From Calamus simplicifolius (lineage: Eukaryota > Streptophyta > Magnoliopsida > Arecales > Arecaceae), in NCBI GenBank assembly GCA_900491605.1, contig UESW01004556.1, positions 666,917 through 730,916 of the forward strand: a DNA stretch of 64,000 nucleotides, written 5' to 3'. The position numbers and the translations under genes are program-made. The stretch's first letter is position 1, and every line of letters starts with the position of its first letter. The notes beneath the pieces are model-generated. The model saw only the letters and a program-made list of their open reading frames with translations. It made no database searches and had not been told where the DNA came from. Below are positions 33,061 through 45,897 of the stretch, in pieces.

Positions 33061-33153
33061 CTTTTTTCTTATTTCCTTCTCTTTCAAGAACACAAATCTT
33101 TCTGTTTTCTCTCTTGTTACTCCCTCTTTCAAGAACGCTAATCATCATCCTAC
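33061..33153 (+). pseudogene. Captured gene 5' end, copy 4, left piece
   Basis: Only the CT-rich leader is here, up to aatcatcatcctac. The remainder lies at 42734-43032, on the far side of element C. Confidence 0.8.
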
Positions 33154-35147
33154 TGAAGGGAGAAATAGTCTCCGAGGCATGCAAATTTTAAAAAAATTGA
33201 TAACTATTATCATTGCGAAATTAAAAGATTACATATTAATCTATCTAATATGCATCAAGATCATATCTTTGCCTATATATAGGATCGTTTGATCTAAAAT
33301 ATGCATATAAAAATATCAAGATCATATCTTGATCTTCAAGATGACTAGTCATACTATTATCTTGAAGCCTGCCTTAAGATCTAGGGATCAAATCACTTAC
33401 CTTAAGAACAGTAGGTAAATCCTTATTGCTCTGCAGCCGTTCAATCGTCCGGCCTCTAGTATCGTCCATGCGAAGCCCCGAATGATCAGATTTCCGGGAG
33501 TGCTAGCTCGCGAAAAAATAGCTTTGCTGATCTTGAATCCTCCACTTGAATCTTCCTCTAAGATCCACCAGGCTTCCGCTAACACCAGAATCACCAGGAT
33601 TTTCTATTCTAATTTTTAGAATTACAATCCAATTTAGAATTACAATCCATGACAAATCGTGTATTGTTGTTCTTTTTTTCTGTGTTCTCTGGTGAGGGAA
33701 TGCCCTCTATTTATAGTCTCATTTAGCCTTGACATTTAATTCTGACATTTAAGAATCCGTCGTTTGGCAAAAGCGAAGAGACGCCGAAGGCGCGGCGCTT
33801 GGTTTAATTCCGACGTTCGGAGAAAACCAAGGAGTCGCGGCGTTTGGTTTAGTTCCGTCGTTCGGAGAAAACCAAAGAGACGAGGGATAAATCGTTCGGT
33901 AAATAAATGTCATGCATTAAATTCTATCTCATGAGATGAGATTTTAGCCATCTCATCATATGAGATCCATATTCGAGAGGTTTGGGTTCTGATCTGAATT
34001 TATTTGACTTAACCCACATAGATCATGGTCCAAGCCCAAATCAAATTTGGCTAGTCCTGAATCTATTTAAATCCAAATCAAGTCTAATTTCAAATCAATA
34101 TTTGAAATTGACTTGTCCTTCTAATAGACTTAAACCAAATTGAATCTTATTCAATTGTACTTAACCCAATTGAGATAATTCAATCAATCAAATTGATTAA
34201 TTAAATCATATACGATTCTCAATCGTTGATCAGCAAATAGATCATCCTAGGAAACTTCTATGCGTGTGACTCTCTAGGTTCGAACCTAAGCCGGTAGCAT
34301 AGAAACAACTTTCTATACTAATCGATGTGCCCATCTAGCAATGGAACCCGACGTCCGGATAGGTCGAAGAGTTGCCGAGCAAACTCCAAGAACCCTAAGA
34401 AACAGTTACCGTATAATTCATCCTCTTGACCACAAATGCTAAGGATGGCTTAAGAGCCTGTCAACTCTAAATAGCAAATCCATAAAGTGATTTCAACTTT
34501 AGTGATCATGTGACTTTCACATGAAGTGCCTTGGCCAAGGTCTTGCTAAATTGAAACACAAGCATTTCTCCTTTTAATGGGATAGGTCAAATTCCATCTT
34601 GATCCACAACTGACTACCACAAGTACTTGACTGCACCCAGTAACCTTTCGTAGCTGGATTAGAAATCCAGGTGGTCCGGCACCTAAGTACAATGAGTTGC
34701 TTGTAAGCCACTGGTTGTGATCTTCAGGTCTGAAGGATACTTATACCTATATCTTCTCGGATTAACTCTTGACAGTAGAGTATCCGAAAATGAGTCACGT
34801 TCGGTGAAATGTACTCCTACACTTTCACCTGTATGTCATACCAGTGTCTCTACACTCCTTGGTTAAGAGGACAACCAACAAATATGATATACAACGTCCT
34901 ATAATTGATAGTACTATGGCCCTGTCATAGTATATCATTTGGTCGCGAACTCTTTTAAGGACCTTCAAAGATAAATCCTCCTTTATCGTGAAGGAAGATC
35001 CTAAGGGCTTCATTACTTTCAGGAGTATTAAGAAGATGTTCTTGTAATGAATAAACTGCCAAATAACTTTTATTAATATATCAATTTATATACAATTTAC
35101 ATCAGCACAATCATCAAATGATTGGCTTTAGGATACAATTCCCAACA
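33154..35147 (-). repeat. 3' LTR of element C (1994 bp)
   Basis: The right edge reads attcccaaca and the left edge tgaagggag. The interior is almost identical to 40729-42733; in a ~250-bp stretch compared by eye I saw two transitions. A purine tract (minus strand CTAAGTGGGAGTT) borders it at 35148-35162. The TATA box equivalent is at 33708-33715. Confidence 0.9.
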
Positions 35148-35161
35148 AACTCCCACTTAGC

Positions 35162-36143
35162 CTAAAGCCACTCATTACAGTATCTAATACCCATCTTCAA
35201 CTTATAGTTGTCAAACTCCTTGATGCTGAGTGCTTTAGTAAATGGGTCACCTAGGTTTTCCTTTCCATCAATCTTCTGAAGATTTATGTCACCTCGGTCT
35301 ACAATCTCTCGAATAAGATGAAACCGGCGCAGTATGTGCTTGGTGCGCTGATGTGCTCGTGGTTCCTTTGCTTGAGCTATGGCACCAGTGCTGTCACTGT
35401 ACAACAGGACTGGTTCATCTATGGAAGGTGTCACTCCAAGCTCGGAGATGAACTTTCGCAGCCACACAGCTTCTTTCGCAGCATCTGATGCAGCGATGTA
35501 CTCTGCCTCGCACACCGAATCTGCCACTGTATGTTGCTTGGAACTTTTCCAGCAAACAGCTCCACCATTTAGGATAAACACGAAACCCGATACACTTTTG
35601 CTATCATCATGATCTGATTGAAAACTGAATCAGTATATCCAACAAGTTTCAAATCAGACTCTCCATAGACTAACCACTGGTCCTTAGTATTTCTCAAATA
35701 CTTAAGGATTGTCTTAACAACTTGCCAGTGTTTTTCTCCTGGATCAGATTGGTATCTACTCACTACTCCTAGTGAGTATGCCACATCTGGTCTTGTACAT
35801 GTCATGGTGTACATAATCGATCCTACTGCCGAAGCATATGGAATTCGACTCATACGTTCTCTTTCATTAGGAGTTGTCGGACAATCCTTCTTAGAAAGAT
35901 GAATTCCATGGCCTATCGGAAGATAGCCTTTCTTGGAATTCTCCATGCTAAACCTCTTTAGCACTGTGTCAATGTACGTAGATTGGGATAAACCAGCATC
36001 CTCTTAGATCTATCTCTATAGATCTTCATCCCTAGGATGTATGATGCTTCTCCCAGATCTTTCATGGAGAATTGTGATGATAACCATGTCTTTATTCCTT
36101 GTAATGCAGGGATATCATTCCCGATTAAGAGAATATCATCCAC
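35162..36143 (-). pseudogene. Element C pol C-terminal part: RT end and RNase H
   Basis: 36143-35958 begins in the RT catalytic box (MDDILLIGNDIPALQGIK) and is followed by MKDLGEASYILGMKIYRDRS. A shift leads to 35964-35569 (LKRFSMENSKKGYLPIGHG, PYASAVGSIMYTMTCTRPDV), another shift to 35581-35162, RNase H (CWKSSKQHTVADSVCEAEYI, LLYSDSTGAIAQAKEP, TKHILRRFHLIREIVDRGD), ending naturally at a stop near 35162. Three frames for one polyprotein show recent indels. Confidence 0.9.
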
Positions 36144-38446
36144 ATATAATACAAGAAATACAATAACGAATCGTTAGCCCATTTATAAATGCAAGGTTCT
36201 TCTTTATTCTTAATAAAGCCATAAGATTTGATCACTTTATCAAATCGTATGTTCCAACTCCTAGATGCTTGCTTAAGTCCATAAATAGACTTCTGTAGCC
36301 TGCACACTTTAGACTCGTCTTCAGATATAAAACCTTCAGGCTGTATCATATACACCTGTTCTTCTAAATCACCATTTAGAAAAGCGGTTTTAACATCCAT
36401 CTGCCAAATCTCATAATCGAAGTGTGCTGCTATAGCTAGCATAATCCGAATGGATTTCAGCATTGCCACAGGAGAAAACGTTTCGTCATAGTCAATACCA
36501 TAACGTTGACGATACCCCTTGGCAACCAGACGTGCTTTATAGGTCTCTACCTTTCCGTCTGCGCCTCTTTTCCTCTTGAAAACCCACTTACACCCTATGG
36601 GTTTTATCCCTTCGGGTGGGTCAACTAATGTCCATACATTATTGTCCTTCATGGAATCAAGTTCGGATTTCATGGCATCAAGCCATTTATTAGAGTCAGT
36701 CCTTTGCATAGCATCCATATAGGTGATCGGATCCTCGTTGTTCTCATCGAGTTCAACAGGATCATCGTTCTGGACCAAGAAACCTAAGTATCTGTCCGGT
36801 TGATGTGGTACTCTACCAGATCGCCTTAATGGTGCATCTAAAATGGGTTTTGAGTTTGATCTAATCAACTCAGATTCTAAGGGTTCACTGGTTTGTGTTG
36901 TTCCTTCTACTTGATGAACTTCCTCAAGTTCAACATTAGAGCTATTTGTTCCTTCACTAAGGAACTCCTTTTCAAGAAAAACTGCTCTATTACTAATGAA
37001 CAACTTTTGTTCTTCAGTATTGTAGAAGTAATATCCTTTGGTTTCTTTCGGATAGCCGATGAAAAAATATTTGTCAGATTTGGGTTCAAGTTTGTCTGAT
37101 TTTGCACGTTTCACATAAGCCGGACACCCCCAGACTCTCAGATAGGTAATAACCGGTTTATGTCCATACCACATCTCATGTGGAGTTTTAGAAACAGACT
37201 TACTTGGAACCTTATTAAGAATATGACAAGCTGATTCTAATGCGTATCCCCAAAATGATATTGGCAAGCTTGCAAAACCCATCATGGACCGAACCATGTC
37301 TAACAGAGTTCGATTCCTTCTTTCCGACACACCGTTATGTTGCGGTGTTCCAGGAGGAGTCCATTGGGAGAGAATCCCATTCTCCTTTAAATATGTCACA
37401 AATTCATTGGAAAGGTATTCGCCTCCTCGATCTGATCGAAGGGTCTTAATACATTTTCCTGTTTGTTTTTCTACTTCTTTATGATATAGTTTGAACATTT
37501 CAAACGATTCAGATTTATGTCGCATAAGATAGACATAACCGAACCTAGAAAGGTCGTCTGTAAAAGTAATGAAGTAGTAATATCCACCTTTGGCACAAGT
37601 GCTCATTGGTCCACATACATCAGTATGTACTAGACCCAATAGCTCTTTGGCTCTTTCACCTTTTCCAGTAAAAGATGACTTGGTCATTTTACCAAGAAGA
37701 CATGATTCACAGGTAGTTAATGATTCACAATCATCAACTCGAAGGATGCCCTCCTGAGTTAACCTGTTTAATCTGTTCTTATTGATATGACCCAGCCGAT
37801 GGTGCCAAAGATAAATATCTGTGACATCAGTTGTTCTAGGGCGCTTACTTGATTGGTACACTACATTCACAGGCTGTGATAATATATAAATGCCATTAGA
37901 TAAATGCCCAGTCATTACAGTGACTCCATTCATAATGATATTCAAAGTAACATCCTTTATTGAAATTTCATAATGACTTTTGGCCAGAAGGCCTACAGAA
38001 ATTACGTTCAACAAGAACGTTGGGCAAAAATGACAATCATTTAGTATAATGACATTTCTATTGAAAACTATTTCAAGAACTCCTAATGCCAGAACTGGAA
38101 CTAATCTTCCATCGCCGACATTAAGGAATCTTTCATTGTCCTCAAATCTTCTGGTGACCTGTAGTCCCTGCAATGAATTGCAAATGTTAAAAGGACTCCC
38201 GGTATCCAATACCCAGGTCTGATTATCATATACAGAAAAATTACAAGGTGTTATCATATAAATACCTTGTTGAGCAACATCTTGCTCCTTTTTCTTCTTT
38301 GGCCTGTTTGGATCAAGTGTGGCAATGTAAAGAGGACAGTTCCTCTTCCAGTGCCCTTGCATCTTGCAGTGAAAGCATTCAGCTTGACTTTTATCAACTT
38401 TCTTCTTCTGCATCTGACCCCTTATAGATGTCCTAGCATGTTGCAC
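36125..38446 (-). pseudogene. Element C pol: zinc knuckle, protease, integrase, RT
   Basis: This 773-codon open frame carries the gag-end zinc knuckle CFHCKMQGHWKRNC, protease WVLDTGSPFNICNS, integrase (LWHHRLGHINKNRL, CESCLLGKMTKSSF, TFTDDLSRFGYVYLMRHK, LRSDRGGEYLSNEF, PQHNGVSERRNRT) and RT (NVWTLVDPPEGIKPIGCKWV, ARLVAKGYRQRYGIDYDETF, QMDVKTAFLNGDLEEQVYM, SIYGLKQASRSWNIRF). A one-base shift falls exactly inside the YVDD box: the frame ends LYYMWMIFS while the correct reading continues in 36143-35958. The start at 38446 overlaps the gag frame, so gag and pol were once one frame. Confidence 0.9.
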
Positions 38447-39138
38447 CTTTTATTATTCTTTTTCTTCTTCCCTTTCCCAAAGGGTTTACGCCCTACCTTA
38501 GATCCTTCAACCACATTAACCAAACCCTTAGAGAGCTGGTTATCCTTCTCAAAGTTCTGTAACAACCCCAACAAACCGTGGTAGTTGACTGCAGGCTTTG
38601 TCATTCGAAAATGAGTAAGGAAAGGTCGGAAGGATGGAGGCAAGGAATTCAGGATCGCATCTTTTCCCAACTGCTCATGTAAGGGAAAGCCGAGCTTGCT
38701 TAGGAGTTCTATCTTCTCGATCATGTACAATACATGATCAGTGACAGGAGATCCATCCCTCATTCGAGCATTGAAAATAGCACAACTAGTCTTGTGCCTT
38801 TCAACATCGTCGGGTGTGCCGAAAGATTCATTCAACGCTTGAATGATTTCTTCTGGCTGAGCATTCTCGAACCGGCGACCGAATTCATCGTTCATTGCTG
38901 CTAGCATGATACAACGCACGCTAGTTCTATCATTGAGCCACTTCTGATAAGTGTCTCTCTCAGAACTTTGGGTGTTTGCATCAGGTATCTTTGGTGCAGG
39001 ATTATTCAGAATATATAGAATCCTCTCATGCTCAAGGACGATCTTAAGTTTTCTGAACCAGCTATTGAAATTGGAACCATTCAACTTGTCACTATCCAAT
39101 AGGGACCTTAATGATAAATTAGTGGCCATGTTCTGCAT
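38422..39138 (-). pseudogene. Element C gag
   Basis: A 238-codon frame from about 39130: SLRSLLDSDKLNGSNFNSWF, KLKIVLEHERILYILNNPAP, a UBN2-type retrotransposon gag with HKTSCAIFNARMRDGSPVTD and LLGLLQNFEKDNQLSKG, ending in a lysine-rich stretch. It is cut by a frameshift before the zinc knuckle, which continues in the pol frame (38446). It would form the particle shell. Confidence 0.9.
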
Positions 39139-40710
39139 AAGGAAAAACTAAAGTTTATTAGTATATAAATTGATTCAGTCTAAAGACTTGGACTTTAGTC
39201 TAAAGATTCTCCCACTATTTTGTTCAAATTGGCAGCCTCTACACCCCAATTCGAAGAATTATTCTTAATTCTTTAGCGGGCACTAAGATCTACATAAACT
39301 ACATACAGGCCCAAGTGAAGCTTGGCTAACCCATATGCATCTAAGAGTAGGTTCAAAACCAATTGTTTCCCCAAACAATTCTTAGTGTTCAGTTTTGCCC
39401 CATGTACCTCTTCAGCAGGCATGAAGTGCCTCCACTGAAAGTTCTGGTTAGGTCCAACCATTAAATGATATAATCAGTGTAACTATCAATAGACAACCAA
39501 GCCCGAGTGAAGCTCGGCTCACCTGACTGTTTATTTAATAGTTACGCTGACTTATCATATAATGAATGATAATTCCGATGGTTGACAAGCACCAGGCATG
39601 GAGTGCCTCCAATGATTATCAAGACATCGGACTCATTATCACCCACCTTAATGGGAGGCTATGATCTAGTTATCATATAACTATTTCATTTTAAGGACCT
39701 AATAATTTTAGAGGATTTTAATAATATGAAGATAAATTGACTAATCAAGTTCTCCCACTGAATCTATGAAATCGGTAGAATGAAACAAGATTAAGTCAGG
39801 TTAAGTGGCACCTAAATCAGTCAGACTGATTTCCTTACAGGCATGGGTCAACCCGAATCAGGTAAATGATCTGAATCATAAATGGTTCACCACATTGACC
39901 AGGTGAGAGATCGATGGGAGGGATATGCCATTAACTCGTTAAAGACGCATCAATACGAGTAGCTCCCAATTAAAAACCATTCGATCGTTGATCCTAGAGC
40001 AACTTGCCAACCACCTTGACATCATATGGTTAACCAATTCTGATTTGACCATCTAAGAGATTCATGCTCAACCACGGAGCCTAATCTACTTCCATTTGGT
40101 TTAATCAAAGAGAAGGACATGATCAACTACAACTATTGTTTGATTTAGAGCATTCTTAACCTAATCTAATTAGATTTGAACAAATACTCTTTTAGTCCAG
40201 TTGATTTAAACCTTAGGTCTAACCCTTTATGGACCCGATTTAGCTAACCCAAATGATTAAATATATTTCATGTTAACATGTCATATATTTCAATCAAGCA
40301 TAATGTTACTACTCATAATTCCTATATTTAGATCATATCTAAAAAATTATGAATAATATTTGACATTCAAATAAAACTCTCATAAATATTTGTATGTTTC
40401 ATAACATAGACATCATGCCATCATATATCATATCTATGTTTTATACTAAACATGCAAATATCATGGTTTTATACAACATCAATATGTATCAAATATAAAA
40501 TATCTTTTGAGAGTGTGTGTTTTGATGCCAAAGCACAATTTAAATTTTCTTTAAACAAAGCATCAATGATAAAACAATCGCACGGCAATATGTCACAGAA
40601 TACCTAATGGGTAGGATTTTCAATCCATCTGTGACCATTGTGATAAGTTTTAGCCATAATTACACAATTAATGAGAATATTAATTTACATGCAATAAATT
40701 AGATCATTAA
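39139..40710 (-). other. Element C untranslated leader between PBS and gag
   Basis: About 1.6 kb with no gene. It contains two related motifs, caagtgaagcttggct (about 39309) and cgagtgaagctcggct (about 39507), each followed by a caggcatgaagtgcc / caggcatggagtgcc motif, suggesting an old internal duplication. Confidence 0.6.
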
Positions 40711-40726
40711 CGAAACCATGATACCA
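40711..40726 (-). other. Primer binding site of element C
   Basis: The minus strand reads TGGTATCATGGTTTCG, complementary to the 3' end of initiator Met-tRNA (the first 8 bases are the diagnostic part), two bases from the LTR end. Confidence 0.85.
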
Positions 40727-40728
40727 TT

Positions 40729-42733
40729 TGTAGGGAGAAATAATCTCCGAGGCATGCATATTTTAAAAATTGATAACTATTATCAATGCGGAAATTAAAA
40801 GATTACATATTAATCTATCTAATATGCATCAAGATCATATCTTTGCCTATATATAGGATCGTTTGATCTAAAATATGCATATAAAAATATCAAGATCATA
40901 TCTTGATCTTCAAGATGACTAGTCACACTATTATCTTGAAGCCTGCCTTAAGATCTAGGGATCAAATCACTTACCTTAAGAACAGTAGGTAAATCCTTAT
41001 TGCTCTGCAGCCGTTCAATCGTCCGGCCTCTAGTATCGTCCACGCGAAGCCCCGAATGATCAGATTTCCGGGAGTGCTAGCTCGCGGAAAAATAGCTTTG
41101 CTGATCTTGAATCCTCTCACTTGAATCTTCCTCCAAGATCCACCAGGCTTCCGCTAACACCAGAATCACCAGGATTTTCTATTCTAACATTTTAGAATTA
41201 CAATCCACGATAATTTAGAATTACAATCCATGACAAATCGTGTATTGTTGTTCTATTTTTTTTTCTGTGTTCTCTGGTGAGGGAATGCCCTCTATTTATA
41301 GTCTCATTTAGCCTTGACATTTAATTCTGACATTTAAGAATCTGTCGTTTGGCAAAAGCGAAGAGACGCCGAAGGCGCGGCGCTTGGTTTAATTCCGACG
41401 TTCGAAGAAAACCAAGGAGTCGCGGCGTTTGGTTTAGTTCATCATTCGGAGAAAACCAAAGAGATGAGGATAAATCCGACGTTCGGTAAATAAATGTCAT
41501 GCATTAAATTCTATCTCATGAGATGAGATTTTAGCCATCTCATCATATGAGATCCATATTCGAGAGGTTTGGGTTCTGATCTGAATTTATTTGACTTAAC
41601 CCACATAGATCATGGTCCAAGCCCAAATCAAATTTGGCTAGTCCTGAATCTATTTAAATTCAAATCAAGTCTAATTTCAAATCAATATTTGAAATTGACT
41701 TGTCCTTCTAATAGACTTAAACCAAATTGAATCTTATTCAATTGTACTTAACCCAATTGAGATAATTCAATCAATCAAATTGATTAATTAAATCATATAC
41801 GATTCTCAATCGTTGATCAGCAAATAGATCATCCTAGGAAACTTCTATGCGTGTGACTCTCTAGGTTCGAACCTAAGCCGGTAGCATAGAAACAACTTTC
41901 TATACTAATCGATGTGCCCATCTAGCAATGGAACCCGACGTCCGGATAGGTCGAAGAGTTGCCGAGCAAACTCCAAGAACCCTAAGAAACAGTTACCGTA
42001 TAATTCATCCTCTTGACCACAAATGCTAAGGATGGCTTAAGAGCCTGTCAACTCTAAATAGCAAATCCATAAAGTGATTTCAACTTTAGTGATCATGTGA
42101 CTTTCACATGAAGTGCCTTGGCCAAGGTCTTGCTAAATTGAAACACAAGCATTTCTCCTTTTAATGGGATAGGTCAAATTCCATCTTGATCCACAACTGA
42201 CTACCACAAGTACTTGACTGCACCCAGTAACCTTTCGTAGCTGGATTAGAAATCCAGGTGGTCCGGCACCTAAGTACAATGAGTTGCTTGTAAGCCACTG
42301 GTTGTGATCTTCAGGTCTGAAGGATACTTATACCTATATCTTCTCGGATTAACTCTTGACAGCAGAGTATCCGGAAATGAGTCACGTTCGGTGAAATGTA
42401 CTCCTACACTTTCACCTGTATGTCATACCAGTGTCTCTACACTCCTTGGTTAAGAGGATAACCAACAAATATGATATACAACGTCCTATAATTGATAGTA
42501 CTATGGCCCTGTCATAGTATATCATTTGGTCGCGAACTCTTTTAAGGACCTTCTAAGATAAATCCTCCTTTATCGTGAGGAAGATCCTAAGGGCTTCATT
42601 ACTTTCAGGAGTATTAAGAAGATGTTCTTGTAATGAATAAACTGCCAAATAACTTTTATTAATATATCAATTTATATACAATTTACATCAGCACAATCAT
42701 CAAATTATTGGCTTTAGGATACAATTCCCAACA
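40729..42733 (-). repeat. 5' LTR of element C (2005 bp)
   Basis: On the minus strand it begins TGTTGGGAATTGTATCC and ends TCTCCCTACA, next to the PBS. Confidence 0.92.
41293..41300 (-). promoter_or_regulatory. TATA box of element C LTR
   Basis: The minus strand reads TATAAATA followed by GAGGGCATTCCC, conserved in both LTRs. This places U3 upstream (higher coordinates) and a ~560-bp R-U5. Confidence 0.65.
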
Positions 42734-43032
42734 CCTCCTTCTCCTCCAAGCCTCTTAAACCCTAACCTTAACGCTAATTACTCTTCGTTATTTCCGGTTG
42801 TGTCTTGTTTGCTGTTCATTCTCTTAAAGAGCCATAATGGACAAAACAAACTGAAAGAGGAAGCACAGTGAGAACCAAGACGACGATCCTCTCACCCTCT
42901 GCCTCTCTCCTCCCAATTGCCGCTGCCTTACACTTCCAAACACCAGGTTCCGTTCCCTTCCGTCCCCTCCCCCACCGCCGCCGCCACTGCCGACACAACC
43001 GCAACACCTCTCCTCCCCCTGCCCAGTAGCCG
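42734..43032 (+). pseudogene. Captured gene 5' end, copy 4, right piece
   Basis: Resumes with cctccttctcctccaagcc, ATG at 42837, but codon 6 is a TGA stop, so this copy cannot encode the peptide. It ends at the cgagatcggtc junction. Confidence 0.8.
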
Positions 43033-44062
43033 AGATCGGTCATCCCCACTAGGATCGATCATAGCTTCGATCGATCACAACCGTCGGATCATCGCCGATC
43101 GGATCGATCGCGACGGTCCGAGATTGGTCGTCGCCGACTGGGATCGATCATGGCTTCGATCGATCGCAACCATTGGATCATCGCCGACCAGGATCGATCA
43201 TGGCTTCGATCGATCGCAACCGTCGGATCGTCGCTGATCAGATCGATCGCAATGGACCGAGATCGGTCGTCGCTGATCAAGATCGATCATGGCTTCGATC
43301 GATCACAACCATCGGATTTTTGCCGATCGAATTGATCGCAACGGTCCAAGATCGGTCATTGCCGATCGGGATTGATCATGGCTTCGATCGATCCCAACCG
43401 TCGAATTGTCGCCGATCGGCTCATTGCGACGATTTGAGATCCGTCATCGCCGATCGGGATCGATCATTGCTTTGATCGATCGCAACCGTCGAATCGTCGC
43501 CGATCGGATCGATCGCAACGATTCGGGATCAGTCATCGGCGACCGGGATCGATCATGGCTTCGATCGATCGTAACCATTGGATCGTTGCCGATCGGATCG
43601 ATCGCAACGGTCCGAGATCGGTCATCCCTGACCGAGATCGATCATGTCTTCGATCGATCGCAACCATCGGATCATCGTTGATCGGATCGATCTTGATGGT
43701 TCGAGATCAGTCGTCGCCGACCGGGATCGATCATGGCTTCGATCGATCGCAATCATCGGATCATTGCCGATCGGATCGATCGCAACGGTCCAAGATCGGT
43801 CGTCGCCGACCGGGATCGATCATGGCTTCGATCATCGCAACCATCGGATCATCACCGATCGGATCGATCGCGACGATCCGAGATCGGTCGTCGCCGACCG
43901 GGATCGATCATGGCTTCGATCGATTGCAACCATCGGATCATCGCCGATCGGATCGATCACAATGGTCCGAGATCGATCATCCCTGACCGGGATCGATCAT
44001 GGCTTCGATCGATCGCAACCGTCGGATCGTCACCGATCGGATCCATCGCGATGGTCCGAGAT

Positions 44063-44453
44063 CTTTCCTCTTATTTCCTTCTCTTTCAAGAACACAAATC
44101 TTTCCGTTTTCTCTCTTGTTACTCCCTCTTTCAAGAACGCTAATCATCATCCTCCTCCTCCTCCAAGCCTCTTGAACCCTAACCTTAACGCTAATTACTC
44201 TTCGTTATTTCCAGTTGTGTCTTGTTTGCTGTTCATTCTCTTGAAGAGCCATCATGGACAAAACAAACCGAAAGAGGAAGCACAGCGAGAACCAAGATGA
44301 TGATCCTCTTGCCCTCTGCCTCTCTCCTCCCAATTGTCGTAGCCTTACACTTTCAAACACCAGATTCCCTTCCCTTCCGTCCCCTCCCCCACCGCTGCCG
44401 CCACTGCCGCCACAACCGCAACACCTCTCCTCTCCTCCCCCTGCCCAACAACC
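44063..44453 (+). pseudogene. Captured gene 5' end, copy 5
   Basis: ATG at 44254, open frame MDKTNRKRKHSENQDDDPLA, then LCLSPPNCRSLTLSNTRFP and the proline-rich stretch. It reads into the following array, where the frame stays open to 44688 because the array has few stops. Confidence 0.75.
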
Positions 44454-45509
44454 GAGATCAATCATCCCCGACTGGATCAATCATAGCTTCGATCGATCGC
44501 AACCGTCGGATCGACGATCGATCCCGATAGGCGACTATCGATCTCGGACCATCAGATTGATCGCGACGGTCCGATCGATCATCGCTTACCGGGATCGATC
44601 ATGGCTTCGATCGATCACAACCGTTGGATCGTCACCGACCGGGATCGATCATGGCTTCGATCGATCGCAACCATCGGATCATCGCTGATCAGATCGATCG
44701 CAATAGTCTAAGATCGGTCGTCACCGATCGAGTTTGATCATGGCTTCGATTGATCGCAACCGTCGGATTTTCACCGATCGGATCGATCGCAACGGTCCGA
44801 GATCGATCGTCGCCGACCAGGATCGATCATGGCTTCGATCGATCCCAACCATCGGATCGTCACTGATGGATCGATTGCGACGGTCCGAGATCCGTCGTCG
44901 CGACCGGGATCGATCATTGCTTTGATCGATCGCAACCGTCTGATCGTCGCCGATCGAAAGATTGCGACAATCCGAGATCGGTCGTTGGCGATCGGGATCG
45001 ATCATGGCTTTGATTGATCTTAGCCGTCAGATCGCCGCCGATCGGATCAATCGCAACGGTCCAAGATCGATCGTCCCCGATCGGGATCGATCATGTCTTC
45101 AATCGATCACAACCATTGGATCGTCGCCGATCGGATCGATCGCGATGGTTCGAGATCCGTCGTTGCTGACCAGGATCGATCATGGTGATCGATCGCAACC
45201 ATCGGATTGTCGCCGATCGGATCGATCGCAATGGTCTGAGATCGGTTGTCGTCGACCGGGATCGATCATGGCTTCGATCGATCGTAACCATCGGATCATC
45301 GCCGATCGGATCGATCGCGATGATCCGAGATCGATCGTCGCCAACTGGGATCGATCATGGCTTTGATCGATCACAACCATCGGATTGTCGCCGATCGGAT
45401 CGATCGCAATGGTCCGAGATCAGTCATCCCCGATAGGGATCGATCATGGCTTCGATCGATCGCAACCGTCAGATCGTCGCCGCTCGGATCCATCGCAATG
45501 GTCCGAGAT

Positions 45510-45897
45510 CTTTCCTCTTATTTCCTTCTCTTTCAAGAACACAAATCTTTCCATTTTCTCTCTTGTTACTCCCTCTTTCAAGAACGCTAATCATCATCCT
45601 CCTCCTCCAAGCCTCTTGAACCCTAACCTTAACGCTAATTACTCTTCGTTATTTTCGGTTGTGTCTTGTTTGCTGTTCATTCTCTTGAAGAGCCATCATG
45701 GACAAAACAAACCGAAAGAGGAAGCACAGCGAGAACCAAGGCGATGATCCTCTCGCCCTCTGCCTCTCTCCTCCCAATTGCCGCAGCCTTACACTTCCAA
45801 ACACCAGGTTCCCTTCCCTTCCATCCCCTCCCCCCCCGCCGCCGCCACTGCCGCCACAACTGCAACACCTCTCCTCTCCTCCCCCTGCCCAGCAGTC
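45510..45897 (+). pseudogene. Captured gene 5' end, copy 6
   Basis: ATG at 45698, open frame MDKTNRKRKHSENQGDDPLA with the same proline-rich tail, ending at the TAG in the first array monomer (45929-45931), 77 codons. Confidence 0.75.

Larger units (their letters stand above)
29269..33153. repeat. Left part of the GATCGATC higher-order array (HOR)
   Basis: 89-bp monomers (starts at 29347, 29436 and 29525, for example) are rich in GATCGATC and CGATCG and contain the hairpin cggtcg-tcgc-cgaccg. The array is interrupted by segments of captured gene at 29597-29985, 30662-31050, 31726-32115 and 33061 onward. The captured ATGs are 1068 and 1063 bp apart, giving a higher-order unit of about 1.06 kb. 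It is cut at 33153 by copia element C. Confidence 0.9.
33154..42733 (-). mobile_element. Ty1/copia retrotransposon C, complete with both LTRs
   Basis: A 9.58-kb element, minus strand: 5' LTR 40729-42733, PBS 40711-40726, leader, gag 39138-38422, pol 38446-35162, 3' LTR 33154-35147. It inserted in captured segment 4 of the GATC array. The flanking five bases are cctac on the left and cctcc on the right, a target duplication with one mismatch. Gag and pol have at least four frameshifts although the LTRs are nearly identical, so it is recent but defective. It is not Sirevirus-like: gag and protease (WVLDTGSPFNICNS) differ from A and B. Confidence 0.95.

Noticed and set aside
33397..33594. A 65-codon minus frame in the LTR of element C
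   Set aside because: It lies in LTR sequence, overlaps no known family, and the equivalent frame is not intact in the other LTR.
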